A DNA stretch of 64,000 nt from the NCBI RefSeq assembly GCF_030124175.1, contig NZ_JASKMT010000006.1:226492-290491 (forward strand), read 5' to 3'. The stretch's first letter is position 1. Each line of letters begins with the position of its first letter. The notes under the pieces were generated by a model. It worked only from the letters and a program-made list of their open reading frames with translations, was not told where the DNA came from and made no database searches. The position numbers were made by a program, and so were the translations under genes. This document shows, in pieces, positions 50,543 through 59,500 of this stretch. This stretch comes from Streptomyces sp. 549. Lineage in GTDB: Bacteria > Actinomycetota > Actinomycetes > Streptomycetales > Streptomycetaceae.

Positions 50543-52519
50543 ATGAAGATCTCCTTCCTCATGGTGGACCGCTACCGTCTCGGCGGCGTGGTGAGCGCGA
50601 CCCACAACCTCGCAGGCGCGCTGGCCGCCCGGCACGAGGTGGAGGTCGTCTCGCTGCGCCGCGACCGGGACACCTCCCCGATGCCGCTGGACGAGCGGGT
50701 CGAGGTGGTGGACCTGACGGACGTCCGCGTCACCTCACCCGTCTACGACGGTGACAACCCCGCGATGCGGGAGCAGCCGAAGGTGTACCCGGGGGAGCCC
50801 GATGAGGAGGTGCCGCACGTCAGCAGGCTCGCGGAGCTGCGGCTGCTCGCCCACCTGGAGAACACCGACGCCGACGTCGTGGTCAGCTCCAACCCGAGGC
50901 TGACGTCGGTGCTGCACCGCGCCGGGCGCGGCCAGTACCTGAAGGTCGCCCAGGAGCACTCGCGTCCCACCACCTTCCACCGTCACATCCGGGACCCGCT
51001 GTTCGCCGCCTACCGGTCCCTGGACGCGGTGACCGTGCTGACCCCGGAGGAGTTGGCGGTGCTCGGCGGGGCCCTGGGCGACGGACGCAACCTCACCGTC
51101 ATGCCGAACTGCGTACCGCCGGCCGACGGCGGCACCTCGACCGGCCGGAACCGCGTCGTGGTCACCGCCGGGCTGCTGAAGCGGCACAAGGGGTTCGACG
51201 ATCTGATCGCCGCGTTCTGCGTCGCCGCGGAGAAGCACCCCGACTGGCAGTTGCGCATCTACGGCGAAGGGCCGGAACGCGCCGCGCTGCGCGGCCGGAT
51301 CGAGGAGCTGGGCGCCTACAACCAGGTGCTGCTGATGGGGGCGGTCAGCGGCGTGACCCGGGAGCTGGCCAAGGGCTCGGTCTTCGCGCTGCCGTCCCGG
51401 CGCGAGCCGTTCGGCAACGTGGTCGTGGAGGCGATGTCCTGCGGACTGCCCGTGGTCGCCACCGACTGCGACCACGGGCCGCGCAACATCCTGACACCCG
51501 GCGAGGACGGGGAGCTGGTCCCGGTCGGTGACGTGGAGGCGATGGCCGCCGCCCTGGCCGCGCTGATGGAGGACGAGCCGCGGCGGATCGCCATGGGTGC
51601 CGCCGCGCAGCGCAACGCGGCCCGGTTCGGGCCCGCGGCCGGCGCGGACCGGTTCGAGGAGATCCTCCGCCAGGCGTCGCTCCGCCGCGCCCGCGCAGTG
51701 AAGGCCGAGTGCCGCGTCACCGACTGCGGTTCGGGCGATCTGCACGTCACGCTGCCGCCGGTGGGACAGGACGGGCCGCCGGCCCTGGTCTGCCTGCCCG
51801 CCGGGGGCGGCGAGCCGGTACGGATTCCGTTCGTCCCGGCCGACGGGCGGCTCACGGCCGTCGTGCCGCGCCGCGGCTGCCTGGCCGAGGGCGAGTGGCG
51901 GCTGTCCGTGGAGCACGGCGACGCGGCGCTCACCGGGGTGCGCGCCGACGCCTGCGACACCCGCGGCCTGCTGTCCGTCCCGCTGCCGAACGCCCACGGG
52001 CCGGCCCTGGAACTGCTGCTGCCGCACGTCGACCGGGACGGCGAGGTGCGGGTGCGCAGCGTGGTGCGGGAGGTGCACGCCGAGGTCGGCCCGCTGACGG
52101 TGAGCAGCGAGTCGGTGCGCCTGACCGGCGAGCTGTGGGGGGCCGTTCCGGCGGCGGACGCCGTGGTGGAGGCGGTGCACCGCGGCACTCCGGAACGCAA
52201 TCTCGCCTTCGCGGCGCAGACCGGCGAGGGCGGTGCGTTCCGTACCGAGATCCCCTGCCGGGACCTGGTCGCCGACCGCGCGGCGGCCGAGGACGTGTGG
52301 GACCTGTGGCTGTCACCCGGCGGCGGCCGGAGCCCGGTCAGGATGTGCAAGGACGCCACCGACGTGCTCGACCCGATGGCCGTCTTCACCTTCCCGCGGC
52401 CCGTGCTGGAGGTCCCCGAACGCCGGGGGCCGCTGCAGCGCAGGGGGTCTCAGCGCTGCGAGCTGCGGCCGTACTACACGGCGCGCGGCCAGCTCGCGCT
52501 GAAGGTCGTCGACCTGTAG
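50543..52519 (+). CDS. GT4-family glycosyltransferase with C-terminal extension
   Basis: 658 residues. The ATG at 50543 begins MKISFLMVDRYRLGGVVSAT, a typical GT-B N-terminus. The donor-site motif SRREPFGNVVVEAMSCGLPV with the E-x7-E pair is in the second Rossmann domain, preceded by VVVTAGLLKRHKGFDDLIAA. From residue about 385 on, an added domain of beta-rich sequence matches in style the C-terminal parts of the neighbouring genes. It transfers sugar from a nucleotide donor to a surface polymer. The next gene converges on it. Confidence 0.88.
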   Translation: MKISFLMVDRYRLGGVVSATHNLAGALAARHEVEVVSLRRDRDTSPMPLDERVEVVDLTDVRVTSPVYDGDNPAMREQPKVYPGEPDEEVPHVSRLAELRLLAHLENTDADVVVSSNPRLTSVLHRAGRGQYLKVAQEHSRPTTFHRHIRDPLFAAYRSLDAVTVLTPEELAVLGGALGDGRNLTVMPNCVPPADGGTSTGRNRVVVTAGLLKRHKGFDDLIAAFCVAAEKHPDWQLRIYGEGPERAALRGRIEELGAYNQVLLMGAVSGVTRELAKGSVFALPSRREPFGNVVVEAMSCGLPVVATDCDHGPRNILTPGEDGELVPVGDVEAMAAALAALMEDEPRRIAMGAAAQRNAARFGPAAGADRFEEILRQASLRRARAVKAECRVTDCGSGDLHVTLPPVGQDGPPALVCLPAGGGEPVRIPFVPADGRLTAVVPRRGCLAEGEWRLSVEHGDAALTGVRADACDTRGLLSVPLPNAHGPALELLLPHVDRDGEVRVRSVVREVHAEVGPLTVSSESVRLTGELWGAVPAADAVVEAVHRGTPERNLAFAAQTGEGGAFRTEIPCRDLVADRAAAEDVWDLWLSPGGGRSPVRMCKDATDVLDPMAVFTFPRPVLEVPERRGPLQRRGSQRCELRPYYTARGQLALKVVDL

Positions 52520-52530
52520 GGCGGCTGCGG

Positions 52531-52563
52531 CCCGGGGCGTCCGCACACCGCGACCGCCCCGGG
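52531..52563. terminator. Shared terminator between convergent genes
   Basis: CCCGGGGCG / CGCCCCGGG arms around a 15-nt loop, between the GT4 stop and the end of the large leftward transferase gene. A CCCGGGTCGCTCAGT element is repeated right after it. Confidence 0.65.
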
Positions 52564-52582
52564 TCGCTCAGTCCCGGGTCGC

Positions 52583-55500
52583 TCAGTCGACGCCGCGGTC
52601 GTCCTCGGCGGCGGCGAGTTCCGTCATCCGGTCGATGACCCGGCCGGCGGCGCCTCCGTCGTCGAGGTCGCAGAAGGTGTGCTGGAACGCCCGGTACTCC
52701 TCGCGGTACTTCTCACTGACGGCGTCGATGTCGCGCAGCGCCGCGACCAGCTCCTGCGAGGTGGACAGCAGCGGCCCCGGCGCCTCCCGCTCGAAGTCGA
52801 AGTAGAAGCCGCGCAGCTGGTCGCGGTAGTGCTCCAGGTCGTAGGTGAAGAAGAGGATCGGGCGGCCGGTGCCCGCGAAGTCGAACATCAGTGACGAGTA
52901 GTCCGTGACGAGGACGTCCGCGACGAGGAACAGCTCGCCGATCTCCGGGTACTCCGACACGTCCCACACGAACCCGTCGCCCTCGCCGGGCACGGTGTCC
53001 ACCACGTTCGGGTGCCGGCGGACCAGCAGCACGTGGTCCTCCCCCAGCTGCTTGCGGGCGGCGTCCAGGTCGACGCGCAGGTCCAGCTTGTAGCGGCCGG
53101 GGCCGTAGAACTGGTCGTCGCGCCAGGTGGGCGCGTACAGCACGACCTTCTTGTCCGGCGGCAGCCCGATACGCTCCCTGACCCGCTTCGCCATCTCGTC
53201 TCGGTCCGCCGCGTGGAGGATGTCGTTGCGCGGGTAGCCGGCTTCGAGGAGTTCCCCGTCGAAGGCGAAGGCGCGCTTGAGGATGGGAGTGCTGAACCGG
53301 TTGGGCGAGACGAGGAAGCTCCAGCTGCGGGACTCCTGGGCGACGTTCTCCAGGTAGCGGCTGTTGGCGAACTGCACGTCCTCGATGTCGTGCCCGATCT
53401 TCTTCAGCGGGGTGCCGTGCCAGGCCTGGACGATGACCTGGCCGGGCCGGCGCCTGATCCAGTGCGGCAGGTGGGCGTTGGTGACGACGTAGCGGCAGCG
53501 GGCCATCGCCTCGAACCACTCGCGTCCCCACATGCGGACGGCGCGCGCCCCCTCCGGCAGCTCCACCTGCTCGTCGCGGACGACCCACAGGTGCTCCAGG
53601 TCCGAGCCGCGGCGGCGCAGCTCCTCGAAGACGGCACGCGGGGAGTCGGAGAACTGCTTGCCGGTGTAGCTGTCGTACAGCACGGCGTCGCGCAGCGGCT
53701 GGTTGCGGGCCTGCGGGTAGACGGTGGTGCGCAGCTGCTTCTGCCGGTAGGGCCCGCGCTCGTCGGGCTTGAGGGCGGACAGCACCTCCAGCGCCAGCCG
53801 GTCGTAGGAATAGCACTGCGCGGTGTAGGTGCGCTCGTTGATGACGCGGGTCACGGGGAAGTCGTCCACCAGGTGGTCGGCCAGCTGGACCGGCGCCGCG
53901 TCGGCGTCCGGGGCGGCGCCGGCGCTCTGGAACACCAGGTTCCAGCGGCCCGGGCGCAGCGGCAGGGTGCCCGCCTGGGAGACGAACGCCGCGGGTGTCA
54001 CCCGGGCGGTGAAGCGGTCGCCGGTGCGGGTCAGCGGGACCTGCTTGAGCTCGTGGTGGGCGCGGTGCCGCAGCACCAGCGCCACCGGCACGTCGCTGTC
54101 ACCGGGGTAGGTGCCGCCCAGGACGAGGGTGCCGTCGGCCTGCCAGCTCACCTCGTCCACCAGCGGCCGGACGATGCGGTCGCTGATCAGCAGGTGGCCC
54201 GGCGCGTTGCGGTGCAAAGCCAGTTCCCTGGCCTGCCCGTCTGCGGCGGGCAGCAGGTGGCCGCCTTCGGTGCGGGTGTCGTTGTCGACGGCGACCGGGA
54301 CGATGTCCACGGCCGGGCCGTCCTCGGGCGCGGCCGGGCGGGCCGCCGCACGTTCGGCATCCCCGACCTCGTCGTGCCGCACGCCCGCAGCACCGGCGTG
54401 CGGCACGACGAGGTCGGGGCGCCACGTCTCGCTCTCGGGGGCGCGCAGCGACACCAGGGTGCCGGCGCGGTCGCGTACGGCCGTGAGGTCGGCCAGCGGC
54501 ACCCGGGCGACCACCACGGTGCGGTCGGCGGTGGCCTTCTCGGTCTCCAGCGGGTACTCGTGTTCCAGCAGGTGCCGGACGTGGCGCAGGCGCAGGGTGC
54601 TGCCCTCGGGGAGTTCACCGTGGTGGGCGAGGCGGAGTTCGAGGGCGTCACCGACGAAGCGGTGCGACAGGAAGCGGGCGCGGATGCGCTCCACCTTCAG
54701 CCGCAGCCGGCCCCGGACGAACAGCGGCACCAAGCGGACCCGGTCGCTGACGTAGTGCACGGGCGGGTGGCTGCCGGTGCCGAAGGGCCCCGGGTTGAGG
54801 GCGCCGCGGCGCAGCAGGCCGCGGCTGAGGTTGCCGATGGCGAACCGCCAGGTGCCTTCGGTCCACTCGCCGCGGGACCTGAGCCTCCTGGCGTCGAGGG
54901 TGAACTCGAAGCCGGCCCAGTCGTAGGAGTAGCGGGCCTGGCCGGACTCGGCGGTGGCCTGCGGCGCGTACGTCGTGCGGGCGGGCACCACGAGGGTGCG
55001 CCTGGTGCGGCTGTTGCGCAGGCCGATGACCTTGCGCGACATGCGGCGCTTGTGGACGTTGAGGTGGTTGACGTAGGAGTACCCGGTGACGCGCAGCCGG
55101 TCGCCGTCCCAGCGGATGTCGGACACCTTGCTGCGCAGCGAGAGTTCCTGCCCGAGCCGGTAGACCTTCTTGGGGACGGCGAGTTCTCTGTCCCCGAAGT
55201 AGGGGTAGCGGGCGTACCGGCGGAAGCGGCGCACCACGGGAATGCCGCGGATGCCGCGCTTCTCGTAGGCCAGCACCTCCAGCAGCTCCTCCAGCCTGCC
55301 CTCGCGGATGAGGTGCCACTTGAGGCGCATCAGGGCGGGCAGGGTGTCGGTGACGCGGGGGTCGACCCGGCTCAGGAAGTCGCCGGCGACCTCCATGAAC
55401 AGTTCCCGGAACTCCTGGTCGGCCTCCGGCAGCACGTTGATGAAGATGCGGATGTCGCTGCCCAGCGCGGACTTGTCGTACCAGCGCTTGTACCGCGCGT

Positions 55501-56251
55501 TCTCCCGGCCGGGCCGTTCGGCGAGGAAGCGGCTCACCGAGTCGACGGCGGCGACCCGGTCGCGGACGGCGTTCAGTTCGGTGCGGCGCTGCGTGATGGA
55601 CGGGCCGCCGCCGTCGCGCTGCCGCCAGTAGTAGACGGGCTCGCTGAGGATGTCGACGGTTCCCGCCCTGAAGTGCGCGGGCAGCGTCAGCGGGATGTCC
55701 TCGTAGAGCACGCCCTCGGGGAAGGCCATGTCGTGGCGGTCCCAGAAGTCGCGGCGGAAGACCTTGTTGGGGGCGAGACGGTCGTAGATCAGCGACTCGT
55801 CGCGGGTGATGTGCGTGCGCAGCCGGGTGGTGGCCATGGCTCTGCGGTGCATGGGCGACTGCTCGGTGCCGGTGGAGCGCAGCAGCAGCACGTTGCCGGA
55901 CAGCAGGTCGGAGCCGGTCTCGTCGAGGGTGCGCACGCACAGCGCGTAGGCGTAGTCGGGGATGATGTCGTCGCTGTCGACGAAGGTGAGGTAGTCCGCC
56001 TCGGGGCTGCAGTGCCGCACGCCGGTGTTGCGGGCGTGGCCGAGGCCGCCGTTGGACTGCCGCACGAGCCGGAAGCGTTCGTCGCGGGCGGCGAACTCGG
56101 CGGCGATCTCCGCGCTGCCGTCCGTGGAGCCGTCGTCGACCATGACGACTTCGATGTCCCGGAGGGTCTGGGCGGCGAGTGACTCCAGGCACTCCTCCAG
56201 GTAGGTCTCCACGTTGTAGAGGGGAACCACAGCTGAGAGTCGAAGCGCCAT
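52583..56251 (-). CDS. Large GT2-TagF bifunctional wall-polymer synthase
   Basis: 1222 residues. The ATG at 56249-56251 was chosen; a TTG four codons upstream abuts GAGGAAGG. GT2 domain (about 1-300): LSAVVPLYNVETYLEECLES, VDDGSTDGS, ARNTGVRHCS, FVDSDDI, VLYEDIPLTL. A middle part (300-800) of beta-rich accessory domains is followed by a C-terminal CDP-glycerol/ribitol phosphotransferase domain (about 830-1210): VQAWHGTPLKKIGHDIED with the His motif, LLEAGYPRNDIL, VVLYAPTWRDDQF, VLVTDYSSLMFDFAGTGRPI, FYFDFEREAPGPL. The enzyme should build a teichoic-acid-like glycosylated polyol-phosphate polymer at the membrane. A perfect 25-bp inverted repeat lies in its middle. Confidence 0.92.
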   Translation of the reverse strand: MALRLSAVVPLYNVETYLEECLESLAAQTLRDIEVVMVDDGSTDGSAEIAAEFAARDERFRLVRQSNGGLGHARNTGVRHCSPEADYLTFVDSDDIIPDYAYALCVRTLDETGSDLLSGNVLLLRSTGTEQSPMHRRAMATTRLRTHITRDESLIYDRLAPNKVFRRDFWDRHDMAFPEGVLYEDIPLTLPAHFRAGTVDILSEPVYYWRQRDGGGPSITQRRTELNAVRDRVAAVDSVSRFLAERPGRENARYKRWYDKSALGSDIRIFINVLPEADQEFRELFMEVAGDFLSRVDPRVTDTLPALMRLKWHLIREGRLEELLEVLAYEKRGIRGIPVVRRFRRYARYPYFGDRELAVPKKVYRLGQELSLRSKVSDIRWDGDRLRVTGYSYVNHLNVHKRRMSRKVIGLRNSRTRRTLVVPARTTYAPQATAESGQARYSYDWAGFEFTLDARRLRSRGEWTEGTWRFAIGNLSRGLLRRGALNPGPFGTGSHPPVHYVSDRVRLVPLFVRGRLRLKVERIRARFLSHRFVGDALELRLAHHGELPEGSTLRLRHVRHLLEHEYPLETEKATADRTVVVARVPLADLTAVRDRAGTLVSLRAPESETWRPDLVVPHAGAAGVRHDEVGDAERAAARPAAPEDGPAVDIVPVAVDNDTRTEGGHLLPAADGQARELALHRNAPGHLLISDRIVRPLVDEVSWQADGTLVLGGTYPGDSDVPVALVLRHRAHHELKQVPLTRTGDRFTARVTPAAFVSQAGTLPLRPGRWNLVFQSAGAAPDADAAPVQLADHLVDDFPVTRVINERTYTAQCYSYDRLALEVLSALKPDERGPYRQKQLRTTVYPQARNQPLRDAVLYDSYTGKQFSDSPRAVFEELRRRGSDLEHLWVVRDEQVELPEGARAVRMWGREWFEAMARCRYVVTNAHLPHWIRRRPGQVIVQAWHGTPLKKIGHDIEDVQFANSRYLENVAQESRSWSFLVSPNRFSTPILKRAFAFDGELLEAGYPRNDILHAADRDEMAKRVRERIGLPPDKKVVLYAPTWRDDQFYGPGRYKLDLRVDLDAARKQLGEDHVLLVRRHPNVVDTVPGEGDGFVWDVSEYPEIGELFLVADVLVTDYSSLMFDFAGTGRPILFFTYDLEHYRDQLRGFYFDFEREAPGPLLSTSQELVAALRDIDAVSEKYREEYRAFQHTFCDLDDGGAAGRVIDRMTELAAAEDDRGVD
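54361..54419. repeat. Perfect 25-bp inverted repeat inside the wall-synthase CDS
   Basis: Arm 54361-54385 (CCCCGACCTCGTCGTGCCGC...) and its exact complement 54395-54419, loop 9 nt (CGCAGCACC). It encodes PDLVVPHAGAAGVRHDEVGD in the inter-domain region near residues 611-631. A stem this long within a coding sequence is unusual. Confidence 0.93.
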
Positions 56252-56467
56252 AAGTCGGAGCAACCTTCCTCAAAACGACAGTTATGCGACGGATTTTATC
56301 GCACAGATTGTCTGAAACTACGAGCGGGCGACGGCCTGCCTGCCCGCTTACCCCGCTGCGGCAACCGGTCACCCGCACAGATCCGTCCGATGGCTAGAGA
56401 GCAGGACCGCCGTCCGCGTTCCACTCGTTTGCTCTCGGATCGGCAAAGTGTGCGACCCGCGGACGCG
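56252..56467. other. Leader of the wall synthase; no gene seen
   Basis: Contains the leftward promoter (an A/T-richer patch TTATCGCACAGATTGTCTGA near 56297). No RNA or coding feature recognised. The rest up to the gdhB terminator is ordinary G/C-rich DNA. Confidence 0.4.
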
Positions 56468-56517
56468 CCACGGGCCCGGGTCCTCACCGCGTGACGCGGC
56501 GGGACCCGGGCCCGTGG
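56468..56517 (-). terminator. Terminator after gdhB
   Basis: Perfect 16-bp arms CCACGGGCCCGGGTCC / GGACCCGGGCCCGTGG with an 18-nt loop, 16 nt past the gdhB stop. Confidence 0.82.
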
Positions 56518-56533
56518 CCGGAGGCGGAGGACG

Positions 56534-59500
56534 TCAGCGGTTGCTGCGCAGCAGGGTGCGCATGGTCCGCATGGCCACCGAGAGGTTGGCGAGATCGAAG
56601 ATGTCGGACGACTTGATCTCGTCCAGCGTGGACCGCGCCCGGCCGAGCACCGCCGCGTTCTTCTCCTCCCACGCCTTGAACCGCTGTTCGGGTGACGCCT
56701 CCGCGTCCCCGGCCGCCAGCACGTCCGCGGTGAGCAGCTGGTGCGCGGCGTACAGGTCCTCGCGGATCGCCGCCCGCGCCATGGACTGCCAGCGGTCGGC
56801 CCGCGGCAGCTCGCTCACCCGGTCCTGCAGCTGGCTGATGCCCAGCCGGTCGGCCAGGTCGTAGAAGACCTCGGCGACGTCCATCAGGTCCCGGCCGGTG
56901 CGGTCGGCCACCGCGACGATGTCCAGCGTCGGGAAGGCGGCGGAGAAACCGGCGACACGCTGCGCCAGCTCCCCGGGCACCCCGGCGGTCTCCAGCTCGT
57001 CGTGCAGCTTCTGGTACCAGTCCTGGTCCTCGCCGCGGAGCAGCTTCGGCAGCTCACGCCACACCGACTCGACCCGCTCCTGGAAGAAGGCGATGGTCTC
57101 CGACAGGTGCAGCGGCTGCGGGCGGTTGCCCAGCAGCCAGCGGGTGGCCCGCTCCACCAGGCGCCGCGAGTGCAACCGGATGCGGGTCTGCACGTCGGCG
57201 TCCACGACGTTGTCCAGCGCCTCCACGTCGTCCCAGATGGCCGACATGCCGAAGATGGTGCGTGCGGCGGTGTGCGCCCGCACGATCTCCTCGATGGACG
57301 CGCCCGACTCCTCCCGCAGCCGGTGCAGGAAGGTGGTGCCCCCGGTGTTGACCGTGTCGTTCACCAGCAGCGTGGTGACGATCTGCCGGCGCAGGGCGTG
57401 CTGCTCGACCTCGGCGGGGAACCGCTCCCGCAGGGCACGCGGGAAGTACGCGCTGGCCAGCGCCCGCAGGTACGGGTCGTCCGGCAGGTCGGTGCCCACC
57501 AGCGCCTCGGTGACGGTGATCTTGGCGTAGGCCAGCAGCACCGCCAGCTCCGGCTGGGTCAGGCCCTGGCCGTTGGTGAGCCGCTCCTTGACCACCCGGT
57601 CGGACGGCAGGAACTCCAGCGAGCGGTTCAGCCTGCCGGACCGGCCCAGCGCCCGCATGAAGCGGTGGTGCGCCTGGAGCAGGCTGGGCGCCGTCTCCTG
57701 GGCGTTGGACAGGGCGACGTTCTGCGCGTAGTTGGTGCGCAGCACCAGCTCGGCGACCTCGTCGGTCATCTCCGCGAGCAGCGCGTTGCGCTGCTTGACC
57801 GTCATGTCGCCGTTGGCGACGACCGCGTTGAGCAGGATCTTGATGTTCACCTCGTGGTCGGAGGTGTCCACGCCGGCGCTGTTGTCGATGGCGTCGGTGT
57901 TGATCCGCCCGCCGCCGGCCGCGAACTCGATGCGGCCGAGCTGGGTGAGCCCCAGGTTGCCGCCCTCGCCCACGACCTTGCAGCCCAGCTCTCGGCCGTC
58001 GACCCGGATCGCGTCGTTGGCCTTGTCGCCGACGTCCGCGTGCGTCTCCGCCGACGCCTTGACGTAGGTGCCGATGCCGCCGTTCCAGAGCAGGTCCACA
58101 GGGGCCCGCAGGATGGCACGCATCAGGTCGGCCGGGGTGAGCTTGGTGACGCCGGCGTCGATGCCCAGCGCCTCCCGCGTCTGCGCGCTGACCGGGATGG
58201 ACTTGGCGGTACGCGGGTACACGCCGCCGCCGGCCGAGATCAGCGAGGTGTCGTAGTCCGCCCACGAGGACCGCGGCAGGTCGAACAGCCGATGGCGCTC
58301 CGCGAAGGAGACCGCGGCGTCGGGGTCCGGGTCGAGGAAGACGTGCCGGTGGTCGAAGGCGGCGACCAGCCGGATGTGCTCGCTGAGCAGCATGCCGTTG
58401 CCGAAGACGTCACCGGACATGTCGCCGATGCCGGCGACGGTGAACTCCTGCGTCTGGGTGTCGTGGCCCAGCTCGCGGAAGTGCCGCTTCACCGACTCCC
58501 AGGCGCCGCGTGCGGTGATGCCCATGCCCTTGTGGTCGTAGCCGGCCGAACCGCCGGACGCGAAGGCGTCACCGAGCCAGAAGCCGTAGGAGACCGCGAC
58601 CTCGTTGGCGATGTCGGAGAACGTCGCCGTGCCCTTGTCGGCGGCGACCACCAGGTAGGTGTCGTCCCCGTCGTGGCGGACCACGTCGGTGGGCGGCACG
58701 ACCTCGCCGCCCACCAGGTTGTCGGTGATGTCCAGCAGACCGCAGATGAAGGTGCGGTAGCAGGCGACGCCCTCCGCAAGCCACGCGTCCCGCCCCTCGG
58801 ACGGGTCGGGCAGCCGCTTGCCGACGAAGCCGCCCTTGGCGCCGACCGGCACGATGACGGTGTTCTTGACCTCCTGGGCCTTCACCAGCCCGAGGATCTC
58901 GGTGCGGAAGTCCTCCCGGCGGTCGGACCAGCGCAGACCGCCGCGGGCGATCTTGCCGAACCGCAGGTGCACACCCTCGACCCGCGGCGAGTACACCCAG
59001 ACCTCGTACTCCGGGCGCGGCGCCGGCAGGTCCGGGATGGCCTGCGGGTCCAACTTGATCGACACGTAGTCGTGCAGCTCGCCGTCCCGGCCCCGCTGGA
59101 AGTAGTTGGTGCGCAGGGTGGCCTTGATGACGGTGAGGAAGGACCGCAGCATCCGGTCCTCGTCGAGGTTGGCGACCGAGTCCAGCGCGCCGTCCAGCTC
59201 CTCCAGCAACCCGTCGGTCAGCTCCCTCCCGGCCCGCTGGCGCTCGGGGGCGAGCCGCGCCTCGAACAGGCTGACCAGCAGCCGGGTGGTGTGCACGTTC
59301 TTGCGGAGGGTCTCCTCCATCGTGCCCTGGCCGAACTTCGCGCCCGCCTGCCACAGGTACTTGGCGTAGGCGCGCAGCACCATCGCCTGGCGCCACGTCA
59401 GGCCCGCCGCCAGCACCAGGGCGTTGATGCCGTCGTTCTCGGCCTGGCCGTTCCACACCGCGGCGAAGGTCTGCTGGAAACGCTCGCGGGCGTCGTCGCC

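Noticed and set aside
53012..56182. A 1056-codon frame antisense to the large wall synthase
   Set aside because: No homology or start signal; it arises from third-position G/C bias of the real gene.
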